A stretch of 64,000 bases of DNA from NCBI RefSeq assembly GCF_004827385.1, contig NZ_SRXN01000001.1:248001-312000 (forward strand). Reading direction: 5' to 3'. The position numbers and the translations under genes are program-made. The notes below the pieces were generated by a model. That model had not been told where the DNA came from. It worked only from the letters and a program-made list of their open reading frames with translations, and made no database searches. Source of the DNA: Ensifer sp. MPMI2T. GTDB lineage: Bacteria > Pseudomonadota > Alphaproteobacteria > Rhizobiales > Rhizobiaceae. Below are positions 49,681 to 59,209 of this stretch, piece by piece; positions within the stretch are counted from its first letter, which is position 1, and the number at the start of each line of letters is the position of its first letter.

Positions 49681-50338
49681 CTGGAATTTTCACCTTTTTG
49701 GTTTTCTTTCCCTTTCCGGAGTTTCGCCCAAGTTTGTTCGATGACACTGTGTCGGTAGAGGTCGAACGGCTCGGTCAAGCTTTTGTTCCCGTGGTTTGGT
49801 CGTGTACCCGTGCCCTACATCTTCGGCACGTCGTGCCCATCGGCGGCATCGCATTGGGCGTTGCGTGAAGGCGCCCGCATCGCGGAGGCCTGGCAAGCGC
49901 ATGCAGGCTTCCCAGGTTCGTTGCGACGGTTGGCAGCCCCTCCCGGAGACCCTGTTGGTCCAGCGCGAACGGTCGCTTCATTCACGGATGTGCCTGGTTG
50001 GTGATGACCAGTGCCGGCCTGTTCGGTGCCACTTCTACCACTGTTCGATCGACCGCTAGGATGCTCATAATGAGAGCGATGAGCACGAGAATAAGCGCCG
50101 AAAATGCGAGGCCTGCTTTATCCATCTCGCATTTTGGTGGGGTGAATGCGTGCAGAACGGGGCAAAATGCAGGGAGAATTGAGGCGCTGTCCGCCGTGGT
50201 AAATATTGCCTTAACGCAGCCGGATTCTAAGGCCCGCGGCAGTCTCCCCATTTCCACGCGGTTTATTCTCTTTTCAACATGCAGATCAAATTTCGGGCTT
50301 GCGCTCCCAGCGTTGAGACTATAGGGGTTTTCTCGGTT
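49681..50338. other. Gene-poor region before tRNA-Pro
   Basis: About 660 bases. The left part (49681-49740) is T-rich. Short open frames exist on both strands at 49690-50004, without good ribosome-binding sites or recognisable products; they may be decayed sequence. The right part contains a candidate 46-residue membrane protein frame (50125-49982, minus strand). Otherwise nothing identified. Confidence 0.5.
49982..50125 (-). CDS. Possible small single-pass membrane protein
   Basis: Begins MDKAGLAFSALILVLIALI and has one strongly hydrophobic stretch (residues ~5-27) followed by a short hydrophilic tail ending NQAHP, 47 codons plus stop. Only a weak ribosome-binding site (GAG) is near the ATG. 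Given its size and weak signals it could be chance; the hydrophobic run is what argues for it. Confidence 0.3.
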   Translation of the reverse strand: MDKAGLAFSALILVLIALIMSILAVDRTVVEVAPNRPALVITNQAHP

Positions 50339-50415
<77 letters not shown>

Positions 50416-50471
50416 TTTAATCACTTGGCAACGCCCTTCGTGATCACCGTCCGGCCGCGGCGTCATTGGCG

Positions 50472-50504
50472 GCAAACTCCCTAAGCCCAAGCAAACTCCC
50501 TAAG
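50472..50504 (+). repeat. Short tandem direct repeat after tRNA-Pro
   Basis: GCAAACTCCCTAAG occurs twice, at 50472-50485 and 50491-50504, with a 19-base period. Significance unknown; it lies 57 bases after the tRNA. The remaining ~200 bases before 50701 show no feature. Confidence 0.7.
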
Positions 50505-50700
50505 TCCGTGAGAATCCACGTCGTGCGAGTGTCACGCCTTGCGGCATCGGCTGGGCGTGTGGCGCTTCAGCATCGCTGGGCAACTGCGGGCATTCCTCCA
50601 TCGAGATCGCCGATCACGATCGAACCCGAGAACGGTTTTGTGATTTGGTCGGGGCCGTGGCGGCGGATAGACTGCGCCTGCAACAACCAGGAGAAGCCTT

Positions 50701-50907
50701 ATGAAGAGCATCCTCGTATTTGCAGCCGCCTTCGCTTTATCGACAACGGTGGCTTCCGCAGAGTGCGTCGGGCACTCCAAGACCACTGCTTCTGTAGACA
50801 AGGAAATAACCACGGCGAGCGTCACCAAGGCCGAACAGTCGACGCCGGCCGAAGAGATTCTTCTGCAGCAGAAACAGCAGCAGGAAGAGCGACAGGCGGA
50901 AGAATAG
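50701..50907 (+). CDS. Small exported protein of unknown function
   Basis: 68 residues with AGGAGAAG nine bases before the ATG. Signal peptide MKSILVFAAAFALSTTVASA, then about 48 residues, containing one Cys (ECVGHSK) and ending in a very polar Gln/Glu-rich helix (EILLQQKQQQEERQAEE). No family recognised. The good ribosome-binding site and signal peptide make it credible. Confidence 0.7.
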   Translation: MKSILVFAAAFALSTTVASAECVGHSKTTASVDKEITTASVTKAEQSTPAEEILLQQKQQQEERQAEE

Positions 50908-51043
50908 CCCAAACACCGTCGGATGCCGGGCCTCCGGTTGCCGGGGCTCGCGTCCGGCGACGCTTCTTTCCAAAACCCCCTCAAGCTCGCTTCGCGCCGA
51001 CACCGCTGCCGCGGTGATGTGTGTCTTGTCGACAACTGGTCGC

Positions 51044-52222
51044 TCAAGGGCGCTGGCGCGTGGCCAGACGTCGGTAGAGCGCTTCCGTCCGGTCAAGCAT
51101 GACGTCGAGCGTGAAACGATCCTTGCGGAACTCGGCCGCCCTGAGAAGGGCGGGATAGCTTTCCGGGCTTGCAGCCGCGACCATCGTTTTCGTGAGCTGC
51201 GAAACATCATCGCTGTTGGGAATGACGAAGCCGTTCTCGCCGTTGTCGATGACGGTTCTAGCGCCGCCGACATCGCAGATGATGATCGGTCTGCCTGCGG
51301 CCGCGGCCTCCAGCATGACATAGGACATCGCTTCATAGCGGCTCGGCATGACGACGAGATCAAAGGCGGCCACCGCCTGAGGACCGGTAAAAGCGGAGGT
51401 CAGGTGGATGCGGCTTTGCAGCCCGCTTGCCGCGATCGCGCGGCGAAGCTCGTCCTCCAGCTCGCCGGCACCGACCATCACGAGATAGCTGTTCTTGACC
51501 GAAGATGCCGCGCCCTTGAAGGCGTCTATGAGCCGCTCCGGCGCCTTCTGGCTGGAAAGACGACCGATGAAGCCGAAGACAAAGGCGTCCGCCGGAATCC
51601 CGAAGCTTGCGCGAACCGTCTTCGCCATATCGGGCGAGGGGGACGAAACCCCGTTGACGATCACGGATATTCGTTGCTCGGGCATGCCGAGCGACAATGC
51701 ATGCGCGCGCTCGTCATCGGAAACGGTGATGAGGTGGTCGGTGAAAAACCACGCCAAAGCCCACTCGATGGCGCCGTAGATCAATCGTCCGCCACGATCA
51801 AGCGCCGGGTCCATCGTTCGGAAGGCATGTGGGGTGTAGACGCGCGGCGCGTGGCGCCCGGGCAGCCGCAGACGCGTGAGCGCGCCAGCCTTGGAGCTGT
51901 GGCCGTGCACGATATCGAACGGTCCCGCGTTTCGGCTGATGCGCCGAACGGCGCGAAAGGCCGACAGGTCGGACGGTCCAGGGGCACGCTGCATGTCGAC
52001 CGCGTGAACGGCCGGCAAGTCGATTGCCTTAAGCTCCCGGACGAAGCCGTCTTCCGCTCGCACCGGCGAATAGATCGCCTCGACATGATGGCCGCGCGCC
52101 TGCATGCCGCGGCAAATATCGAGAAAGTGCCGGCCGGAGCCGCCTCCGCTTGGCTCCAGCACTTCGAGAAGGCGCAGCGGACGGGCCGCCGATCCGTCGG
52201 TTGCGGGCGTGTCCATGGTCAT
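51044..52222 (-). CDS. Glycosyltransferase family 4 (polysaccharide operon, distal gene)
   Basis: 392 residues from MTMDTPATDGSAARPLRLLE; the ATG overlaps the stop of the preceding polymerase-like gene (ATGA), and the open frame beyond that overlaps it and is discarded. GT-B fold: N-terminal Rossmann half with GGSGRHFLDICRGMQARGHH, C-terminal half with IGRLSSQKAPERLIDAF and the EX7E motif in SRYEAMSYVMLEA. Transfers a sugar from an NDP-sugar, retaining. It is clearly related to the other GT4 of the same operon (shared HGH-KAG and GPSD segments). Last gene of the operon. Confidence 0.88.
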   Translation of the reverse strand: MTMDTPATDGSAARPLRLLEVLEPSGGGSGRHFLDICRGMQARGHHVEAIYSPVRAEDGFVRELKAIDLPAVHAVDMQRAPGPSDLSAFRAVRRISRNAGPFDIVHGHSSKAGALTRLRLPGRHAPRVYTPHAFRTMDPALDRGGRLIYGAIEWALAWFFTDHLITVSDDERAHALSLGMPEQRISVIVNGVSSPSPDMAKTVRASFGIPADAFVFGFIGRLSSQKAPERLIDAFKGAASSVKNSYLVMVGAGELEDELRRAIAASGLQSRIHLTSAFTGPQAVAAFDLVVMPSRYEAMSYVMLEAAAAGRPIIICDVGGARTVIDNGENGFVIPNSDDVSQLTKTMVAAASPESYPALLRAAEFRKDRFTLDVMLDRTEALYRRLATRQRP

Positions 52223-53463
52223 CTGTGCCTTCCGGCGCGGGCGCGCCTTTGAAAGCGATACTCGAGCGCGGCACATCCCCAGACGATGCCGAGCAGCATG
52301 TAGAAATGACGCCAATGGTCTGTGTCGATGACGTTGCCGACACCAGCATGGCCGATCAGCGTGACCCACGCAATCATCAGGTACGGCTGCCATGGCCGGT
52401 CGAGCAGGAGGAAGCGGAAGCCCAGCGAAAGCGTCCATACGATCAACGTCACATAGGCGATCAGGCCGATCCAGCCATAGGACGTCAGGCATTTCAGCCA
52501 AATATTGTGTTCGTCCTCCGGGAAAATGGTGCTGAAGACCAGAGGGCCGATGCCGAGCGGTTTTTCCATCGCCATGAGAAAGCCGATCCGGTGCCGATCG
52601 AACCGCCCAAGATGGCCGCCGTCATACTCCTGAACAAGCTGGGAACGGCTCGAGAAGAGCGTCGCGACCTGCTCGGACTGCAGGGCGGCCACGAGAGCGG
52701 CGACAATGAAGAGCGCGCCGCAGAGCGCCAGCACCAGGATGCGCAGGCGGAAAAGGCCGCTCCGCTCCTTCAGCAGCATGACGAAGACAAAGGCGACAAT
52801 GCAAAAGAGATTGAGTGCCCAGGCCGCTCGCGAGAACGAGAGGAAAACGCCGAGCGCCAGGATGAGAAGCCCGACGATCTTCGGCGGAGCCCGGCGGATC
52901 GGTTGGGTAAGCAGACCGTGAATGAGATAAAGCATGGGCGCGGCGAGGAACGGTCCGAAGACGTTGGGGTCCTGGAACGCTCCCTTCGCGCGGTCGTAGA
53001 GCGTGAAGTTGGTGCCGCCCGGTATTGCGCCGAAATAGCCGAGAATGCCGAGGAGCGCCGTGATGACCGCGGCAGCAACCCAGGCATTGAAGATCAGCCG
53101 CAGTCTTTGGTGCCGATCTTCCACAATTGCCGCGAAGAAGACGGCCGAGAGCGCCAGGAAGCCGGAGACGGCCATATACATCGGCCCGGTGGCAAGATCC
53201 GACATCGTGGTCAGCGACAGGATGCCGCCAACCATGAACAGCACGAGGAGCGACAACAACGGCGCCACATAGCGGGAAATCTTCAGTCCGAAGAGTGCCC
53301 ACAGGCCGATGAGACAGGCCATGAAAAGCTCGTAAGGCGCCGGCTCGGCGATGACGAAGCCGGAGAGAAACACCGCAACCGCGACTAGGCCGGAACCGAC
53401 GAGCGAAATCGCGGCAAGCTGGGGGCGAAGGACGATTGACGGGGATGCGCTCGCGGAGATCAA
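52219..53463 (-). CDS. O-antigen ligase / polysaccharide polymerase-like membrane protein
   Basis: 414 residues from a TTG that overlaps the previous stop by four bases (TTGA). About ten hydrophobic segments and the Wzy_C-type (PF04932) large loop between ~SRAAWALNLF and HNIWLKCLTSYGWIGLIAY, including FSFSRAAW-like GVFLSFSRAAW and GHLGRFDRHRIGF with the conserved Arg residues. In Wzx/Wzy pathways such proteins polymerise lipid-linked repeat units on the periplasmic side. Operon position between the initiating transferase and a GT4 supports a polymerase role. Confidence 0.85.
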   Translation of the reverse strand: MISASASPSIVLRPQLAAISLVGSGLVAVAVFLSGFVIAEPAPYELFMACLIGLWALFGLKISRYVAPLLSLLVLFMVGGILSLTTMSDLATGPMYMAVSGFLALSAVFFAAIVEDRHQRLRLIFNAWVAAAVITALLGILGYFGAIPGGTNFTLYDRAKGAFQDPNVFGPFLAAPMLYLIHGLLTQPIRRAPPKIVGLLILALGVFLSFSRAAWALNLFCIVAFVFVMLLKERSGLFRLRILVLALCGALFIVAALVAALQSEQVATLFSSRSQLVQEYDGGHLGRFDRHRIGFLMAMEKPLGIGPLVFSTIFPEDEHNIWLKCLTSYGWIGLIAYVTLIVWTLSLGFRFLLLDRPWQPYLMIAWVTLIGHAGVGNVIDTDHWRHFYMLLGIVWGCAALEYRFQRRARAGRHR

Positions 53464-55022
53464 TAGGCGTTTTCCGTATTGAGCAAGCGGAACGGCGTCA
53501 GGACAAGGATCTTCAGATCCAAGAGCAGCGACCAATTTTCGATGTAGTAGAGGTCGAAAGCGGTGCGGAAGCGGATCTTCTCGTCATTGTCGATCTCGCC
53601 GCGCCAACCGTTGATTTGTGCCCAGCCGGTCACCCCCGGCTTGACGCGATGGCGGGCAAAATAGCCCTCGACGACATCGGCATAGGTTCGGTTCCGCGTT
53701 TGCGCCAGAACGGCGTGGGGCCGCGGGCCGACCAGGGAGAGTTCGCCCTTCAACACGTTGAAGATCTGCGGTAACTCGTCGATCGAAGACTTACGCAGGA
53801 AGCGGCCAACGGGAGTGACCCGCGGGTCTCCCTTGGTGACGGCGCTGCGAGCGGTCGGGTCGCTCATATGCGCGTACATAGAGCGGAACTTGTAGACCTC
53901 GATCGTCTCGTTGTTGAAGCCGTGTCGGGCCTGCTTGAAGATAATCGGCCCCGGCGACGTGACCTTGACGGCGACCGCGGCGGCAAGCATCACCGGCCAT
54001 AGGAGAAGAAGGGCGACGACGCTGAAAAAAATGTCGAAACAGCGCTTTGCGACAGAGTCCCAATCGGCGATCGGCTTGTCGAAGATGTCGAGCATCGGAA
54101 CCTCTCCGACATGGGAATAGCTGCGCGGCCGGAAGCGCAGGTTGTTGGCATGCGCCGCCAGCCGTATGTCGACGGGGAGGATCCAGAGCTTCCGCAACAG
54201 TTCGAGAATGCGTTTTTCGGCAGTCAGCGGCAGCGAGATGATCAGCATGTCAATCCTCGCAAGCCGGGCGAATTCGACGAGTTCGTTGACCGTTCCCAAT
54301 TTTGGGTATCCGGCGATCATGTTCGGCGATCGCCGCTCGTCGCGATCGTCGAAGATGCCGCAAATGCGGATATCATTGTCCGGCTGATGTTCGATCGTGC
54401 GGATCAGGTCCTTGGCCGGCTGGCCACCGCCGACGATGACGGCACGACGTTCCATCGTCCCGTTGCGCGACCAATGGCGGATCGAATAGGCGATGAAGGC
54501 GCGTTGAGCGATAAGAAAGAGCGCGCCACAGATAAACCATCCTGCGATCCAGACGCGGGAATATTGATGGCCGGATTTCAGAAAGAAAAGCGCAAGGGCA
54601 ATGGCGCCAAAGGCGCCCGCCCAGGCGCCCAGAACGCGCGGCGTCATTCGCAGCCAGGCCCGCAGCGCCGGCACCTGATAGCCATCGGCGATCTGGATGG
54701 CCGCGACGGCGAGTGCCGAGCCGCCGGCGAGAATCGCAAGATAGACGGGCAGTTGTTCAACGGCCGGTTGGACGTAGTAGGCGTTAATGCCGTAGCCGAT
54801 GGTGAAGAGAACGCAGAAGTCGAGCAGCCGGATCAGACCAGTAATCATGGCGGGCGAATAGGTGTCGGCGCGAAACTGAAGCGCGATCTGTCGAGCCAGC
54901 GGATTGAGTTCCGTGGCGCCTTTCTCGCCCATCGTCTCTTCGGGAGCGGCCGTCCGAATCTCGGAGATCTTCTTGCGAAGCGCTTCCGGATTGAATGCCT
55001 CGGGCCTTTCGTAATGGTTCAT
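53460..55022 (-). CDS. Polyprenyl glycosylphosphotransferase (WcaJ type)
   Basis: 520 residues, AGGAAGAGACC before the ATG. Four to five N-terminal membrane helices (~55-180), a Rossmann-like CoA-binding-type domain (~190-310, [15 protein letters not shown]), a fifth helix ([19 protein letters not shown]) and the catalytic C-terminal domain with [20 protein letters not shown] and [24 protein letters not shown]. It starts repeat-unit synthesis by moving a sugar-1-phosphate onto undecaprenyl phosphate. In Agrobacterium a comparable enzyme begins unipolar polysaccharide (UPP) synthesis. Confidence 0.92.
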   Translation of the reverse strand: MNHYERPEAFNPEALRKKISEIRTAAPEETMGEKGATELNPLARQIALQFRADTYSPAMITGLIRLLDFCVLFTIGYGINAYYVQPAVEQLPVYLAILAGGSALAVAAIQIADGYQVPALRAWLRMTPRVLGAWAGAFGAIALALFFLKSGHQYSRVWIAGWFICGALFLIAQRAFIAYSIRHWSRNGTMERRAVIVGGGQPAKDLIRTIEHQPDNDIRICGIFDDRDERRSPNMIAGYPKLGTVNELVEFARLARIDMLIISLPLTAEKRILELLRKLWILPVDIRLAAHANNLRFRPRSYSHVGEVPMLDIFDKPIADWDSVAKRCFDIFFSVVALLLLWPVMLAAAVAVKVTSPGPIIFKQARHGFNNETIEVYKFRSMYAHMSDPTARSAVTKGDPRVTPVGRFLRKSSIDELPQIFNVLKGELSLVGPRPHAVLAQTRNRTYADVVEGYFARHRVKPGVTGWAQINGWRGEIDNDEKIRFRTAFDLYYIENWSLLLDLKILVLTPFRLLNTENAY

Positions 55023-55081
55023 GGTCTCTTCCTGGCGCTGAAGTCCCTGCGCCCGGATAGCAGAAAGCCACTAAGAAACGC

Positions 55082-56251
55082 TTACGTTGTAAGGAGTTGT
55101 CCTGGCGCACTGGCCGCATCGCCTGCCAGATCGCGATAGAGCCGCATCACGCTCTTCGTCATGACCGACGCGGCGAAGCGAGATTTGAACGCCTTGGGAT
55201 CCGGCATCATTCTTTCGGGCCAGTTCTGCTCGACGATCGTGGCGGCCATGATCGCGGCGAGCGAATCGACGTTGGGTTCGGCAAGAGCACCGCTGTCGGC
55301 GCCGAACACTTCCGGAATCCCGCCGACCCGTGTTGCGATGACGGGTTTGCCGGCGGCAAGCGCCTCGAGCACTATGTAGGGCATCGATTCCGCCCGCGAC
55401 GGGATGACGACCGTGCGCGCAAGTGCGAAGGCTTCTCTCGCCTTCATGGCCGGAAGCATCTTGATGCGCCGCCCAAGCCCCTTGCGCAGCTTCATCTCCG
55501 CGTATTGGTGCTGTTGCGGCCCGTCGCCGATCATCAGGGCGGCGAGGGGACGTCCTGCGATCCGCTCAGCCGCGGCAAAGCTCTCCACAAACAGATCGGG
55601 ACCCTTGAGGTCCCGCATCATGCCGATATACAGAAAATCCACTGCGTCGGGCGCGACCGTGACGGGATCAAATTCGCGGTCGTCGATGCCGTTATAAATC
55701 AGTTCGTTGCGTCCGGGCGGCCGGCCGATCTTCGTGAAATAGGTTTGGCGTTCATAATCGCAGACGAAGACGAGAGCGTCCGTGAGGCGTTCCTGCAGCC
55801 GCTCGAGACGAAAAATCGCTCGACCTTTCAACGATCTTGAATCGTAATGGAGGCTGCCGCCATGGGGCGAATAGAGGCGGGCTACGCGATACTTGTTGAC
55901 CCGCAAGGCTGAACCGATGATGCGTGCAAGGACGCCGCCTTTGGCGCCGTGCCCGTGCAGCACATCCGGTTGCAAACTTCTGATTTCATTGTAGCTGCGC
56001 CAAAGTGCGACGATGTCGGACGGTCCGATGGCGCGGTGAATGGGCAGGCGAACGATGCCGAGCGCCAGATAGGGGCGGATCGCATCGAACAGGGCGTCCT
56101 CGTGGGCGCCGCCGGTCGTGCTGTCGCACAGAATTCCAACCTCGTGCCCGGCATTAGCGTGGGCTTCGGCAAGATCACGCACATGCCGGAATATGCCGCC
56201 GACCGGCGACCTGAAGCAATGAAGGATGCGCAGGGGACGTTCGCTCTGCAT
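55082..56251 (-). CDS. Glycosyltransferase family 4 (polysaccharide operon, second gene)
   Basis: 389 residues; the ATG is five bases after the exporter gene stop and lacks a clear ribosome-binding site, suggesting translational coupling. GT-B fold with PVGGIFRHVRDLAEAH, LHGHGAKGGVLARI, FLYIGMMRDLKGPDLFVESF and the EX7E motif in SRAESMPYIVLEALAAGKP. Related to the operon's last gene, so the two probably add consecutive, similar sugars. Sixty bases separate it from the WcaJ-type gene, with no sign of a new promoter. Confidence 0.88.
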   Translation of the reverse strand: MQSERPLRILHCFRSPVGGIFRHVRDLAEAHANAGHEVGILCDSTTGGAHEDALFDAIRPYLALGIVRLPIHRAIGPSDIVALWRSYNEIRSLQPDVLHGHGAKGGVLARIIGSALRVNKYRVARLYSPHGGSLHYDSRSLKGRAIFRLERLQERLTDALVFVCDYERQTYFTKIGRPPGRNELIYNGIDDREFDPVTVAPDAVDFLYIGMMRDLKGPDLFVESFAAAERIAGRPLAALMIGDGPQQHQYAEMKLRKGLGRRIKMLPAMKAREAFALARTVVIPSRAESMPYIVLEALAAGKPVIATRVGGIPEVFGADSGALAEPNVDSLAAIMAATIVEQNWPERMMPDPKAFKSRFAASVMTKSVMRLYRDLAGDAASAPGQLLTT

Positions 56252-56256
56252 GGATA

Positions 56257-56832
56257 TCAGAACAGCCGTTCGCGGACATAGATCGTGTCGCCGGCCATCA
56301 CCGGGTCGGAAATCGGCACGCGGCCGGTAATGATGCGGCCGTTGATCTTGCGGGTGATGTCGGCGTTCGACTGGTTCGCACGCGGCGAGAAGCCGCCGGC
56401 CACCGCGATGGCATTCTGGACGGTCATGCCGGGAACGTAGCTGTATTGGCCCGCCTGGCCCACTTCACCCATGATGAACACCGAGCGATAGCGGTCCACC
56501 TCGATCGTGACGTCCGGATCCCGGAGAAAGCCCTCGCGCAGTTTTGCGGCGATCATGCCTTCCAGTTCCGGTAGCGTGTGGCCGCGCGACGGTATCGCAC
56601 CGATCAGCGGGAAGGCGACATAGCCGGCTTGATCGACTGTATAGGTGCCGCTGAGGCCGGCCTGTTCGAAGACATTGATGCGAAGGCGGTCACCGCTGTC
56701 CAGCCGGTAGGGCTGGATGGTGGCCTCGCTAAAAGCTTTGGGAGCCGGCTGGTAGCTCGTGCAGCCGCCGACCAGTGCCGACAATATCGCCAATGCGATA
56801 GCGCGTGCTGTCTTTTTGCCTGCGGTCGACAT
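56257..56832 (-). CDS. Wza-like polysaccharide export lipoprotein
   Basis: 191 residues. Lipoprotein signal with lipobox VGGC (Cys24). Poly_export domain: YRLDSGDRLRINVFEQAGLSGTYTVD, VDQAGYVAFPLIG, GRTVPEL-like GHTLPELEGMIAAKL, then an SLBB domain with FIMGEVGQAGQYSYVPGMTVQNAIAVAGGF. It is much shorter than E. coli Wza (about 380) and lacks the C-terminal amphipathic helix that forms the outer-membrane pore, so pore formation needs another protein or a different oligomer. First gene of the five-gene operon. Confidence 0.9.
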   Translation of the reverse strand: MSTAGKKTARAIALAILSALVGGCTSYQPAPKAFSEATIQPYRLDSGDRLRINVFEQAGLSGTYTVDQAGYVAFPLIGAIPSRGHTLPELEGMIAAKLREGFLRDPDVTIEVDRYRSVFIMGEVGQAGQYSYVPGMTVQNAIAVAGGFSPRANQSNADITRKINGRIITGRVPISDPVMAGDTIYVRERLF

Positions 56833-57027
56833 GCGGGTCTCGGGCTCCGGAAATGATCACCTCTGGCGACGTTATCGATCCGTTAGGGTTAATAGCGGGT
56901 AAACTCGCCCAGGAATTTTGATTTTGCGCCGAGGAGTACGCCACCTCAGGGTTGTACTGGAAGTTAACCCTTGCGTTACCATGTTCCTTTACCCTCCGGC
57001 CGAATGAAGAACCTTCGGAGTTGAGGC
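56833..57027. promoter_or_regulatory. Divergent promoter region of the polysaccharide locus
   Basis: 195 bases between the exporter operon and the Wzc-like gene. It contains GTTAACCCTTGCGTTACCAT (from 56963), a TTAAC followed after eight bases by TTACCAT, close to a CtrA-type double site but with non-ideal spacing. The sequence is AT-richer than its surroundings. Bidirectional transcription is expected; which regulators act is unknown. Confidence 0.4.
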
Positions 57028-59166
57028 ATGTCAGGCATCGGCGGCGAGCAGCAGGATGTGGATATAGATCTCGGCGGCCTCTTCCGCGCCGTTTGGAAGC
57101 GGCGAGCCCGGGTTCTGCTCGCCACGGGGTGCGTCGCGGGCGCGGCTTTCACAATCGCCACGATAATCGCTCCGCAGTATCAGAGCGAAGCGCGACTGCT
57201 GATCGAGTCGCGCGAACCGGAGTTCAGCGGATCGAACCAAATTGCCCTGACGGGATCCGACCGGGTTTTCGATGAATCGGGTATTTCAAGCCAGGTGCAA
57301 GTGCTGCGCTCGGCCGATCTGATCAAACAGGTTGCGCGCAACATGAAGCTGCATGAACGCAAGGAGTTCGACCCTTCGGCCGAGCCCTCGGCGCTTTCCG
57401 ATCTTCTGGTGATGCTCGGCGTCAAGAAGAACCCCCTCGACTTGCCACCCGAAGAGCGGGTGCTGAAGGAGTTCGAGTCCAAGCTGCAGGTCTATCAGGT
57501 GGAAAAGTCGCGCGTGATCGCCATCGCCTTCACCTCGAAAGACCCCAAACTTGCGGCCTCCATCCCCGATGAGATGGCAAAAGTCTACCTGTCTCTGCAG
57601 AGCGGCGCGAAACTCGATTCGAATTCGGAGGCGAGCCGTTGGCTGGAACCAGAGATCGCCAACCTTCGCGAGAAGGTGCGTGAGGCCGAAGCGAACGTTG
57701 CTGCCTACCGTGCCTCGTCCGGCTTGCTGCCGACCGGTGAGACGGAAAACTTCGCCACACGTGAGCTCACCGATATTTCGACCGAACTCGCCCGGGTGCG
57801 GGGAGAGCGGGCCAATGCCGAGGCACGCGCGAAAGGCGTGCGGACTGCACTCGCCGACGGCCGTGCGCCGGACACACTGACCGACGTCGTCGGCTCGCAG
57901 CTGATCCAGCGGTTGAAGGAAAATGAAGCCAACGTCCGGGCGCAGATTGCCGACCTGTCGACGTCATTGCTGGACGGCCACCCGCGGCTCAAGGCTTTGA
58001 GATCCCAGCTTGAAGGCATCAGGCAACAAATTCATGTCGAGACCCGCAAGGTTCTCGTCAGCCTGGAAAACGAAGCGAAGGTCGGGCAGTTGCGCGAAGA
58101 GCAGTTGCTGCAGCGCCTCAATACGCTCAAGGCGCAATCCGCACAGGCGGGAGAAGAAGAGGTCGGCTTGCGGGCACTGGAGCGCGAGGCGACAGCGCAG
58201 CGGCAGCTTCTCGAAACCTATCTCGCCCGCTACAGGGAGGCGACATCGCGCACGGTTGCGAATGCCACGCCGGCAGATGCGCGCGTGATTTCGAATGCGG
58301 TCGTTCCCAGCACCCCAGACTTTCCGAAGGTAATACCGATCACGGTGGTCGCGGCGCTCGCCACCTTCCTGATCAGCTGTGTCGTCATCGTGCTCAGCGA
58401 ACTCTTCAGCGGACGGGCGTTGAGGCCCGTTTCCATCGCGGAACCGGGAGCTTCCGAACAATTGCCACCCATCCTGGTGGAGCCGGAGCCTGCGGACTCG
58501 ATGCTTGCGCTCGTGGACTCCGACGCGGCAGGAGAGGACTTTGAACCCTTGAAGGATACGAAGAGGGTGGAAAGCGACTTCTCGATCGAGTTCGTTGCCG
58601 CTCACCTTCTCGATCAGAAGGTCCGCATCGCCGTTTCCGTATCGCCGGGCGGCGACGAAGGATCGACCGCGACCGTCATGCTGGCGCGGCTGCTGGCGGA
58701 GGACGGACAGAAGGCCGTTCTCATCGATCTTTCCGGTTCGGCTTGCCCGACGCGGCTGATGGCACAGTCGTCGACGCTGCCGGGGATAACGAACCTGCTG
58801 TCGGGCGATGTCGCCTTCGCCGAATCGATACACGCGGACCGCTTCTCGGAAGCGCATATTATTCCCCGGGGAAATTCCGACCCGCGGACAGCAATGCGCG
58901 GTATCGAGCGGCTGCAGATGATCATCGATGCGCTCACCAATGCCTATGATCTGGTCTTGGTCGAGTGTGGCCCGGCTGATGCCAGCGCCGTATCCAGAAT
59001 TGCCCGGCGAGAGGAAACTGAGATCATACTGTCGACGTCGTCCGTCAGCGATGAGCGGATTGTGGAACTGCTGACAGACTTCGGCGAGGCCGGGTACCGG
59101 AACATCGTGCTGATGACGGGACAGCGCGAAAGCGACCCCGACTTCCCGGATCGCCACGCTGCCTGA
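57028..59166 (+). CDS. Wzc/ExoP-like polysaccharide co-polymerase with degenerate kinase domain
   Basis: 712 residues. Wzz domain at the N terminus with TM1 (~28-48, VLLATGCVAGAAFTIATII), a large periplasmic coiled-coil region (~200-420; GNVR domain EVGLRALEREATAQRQLLETYLARYREA), TM2 (~436-458) and a cytoplasmic domain (~530-705) like a bacterial tyrosine kinase. The P-loop is damaged: SPGGDEGSTAT has no Lys, the Walker A' reads LIDLSGSACP, Walker B LVLVECGPAD; no C-terminal Tyr cluster (tail ends DPDFPDRHAA). It probably sets chain length and export with the Wza-like lipoprotein without phosphorylating itself. Confidence 0.88.
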   Translation: MSGIGGEQQDVDIDLGGLFRAVWKRRARVLLATGCVAGAAFTIATIIAPQYQSEARLLIESREPEFSGSNQIALTGSDRVFDESGISSQVQVLRSADLIKQVARNMKLHERKEFDPSAEPSALSDLLVMLGVKKNPLDLPPEERVLKEFESKLQVYQVEKSRVIAIAFTSKDPKLAASIPDEMAKVYLSLQSGAKLDSNSEASRWLEPEIANLREKVREAEANVAAYRASSGLLPTGETENFATRELTDISTELARVRGERANAEARAKGVRTALADGRAPDTLTDVVGSQLIQRLKENEANVRAQIADLSTSLLDGHPRLKALRSQLEGIRQQIHVETRKVLVSLENEAKVGQLREEQLLQRLNTLKAQSAQAGEEEVGLRALEREATAQRQLLETYLARYREATSRTVANATPADARVISNAVVPSTPDFPKVIPITVVAALATFLISCVVIVLSELFSGRALRPVSIAEPGASEQLPPILVEPEPADSMLALVDSDAAGEDFEPLKDTKRVESDFSIEFVAAHLLDQKVRIAVSVSPGGDEGSTATVMLARLLAEDGQKAVLIDLSGSACPTRLMAQSSTLPGITNLLSGDVAFAESIHADRFSEAHIIPRGNSDPRTAMRGIERLQMIIDALTNAYDLVLVECGPADASAVSRIARREETEIILSTSSVSDERIVELLTDFGEAGYRNIVLMTGQRESDPDFPDRHAA

Positions 59167-59209
59167 AGCGCACGCGCGCTGTTCAGGCTCAACCCTGGGT
59201 GCGCCGTCT

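Noticed and set aside
49690..50004. Small overlapping frames on both strands in the gap before tRNA-Pro
   Set aside because: Poor starts, Arg/Pro-rich products, and no family resemblance; described as a gene-poor region.
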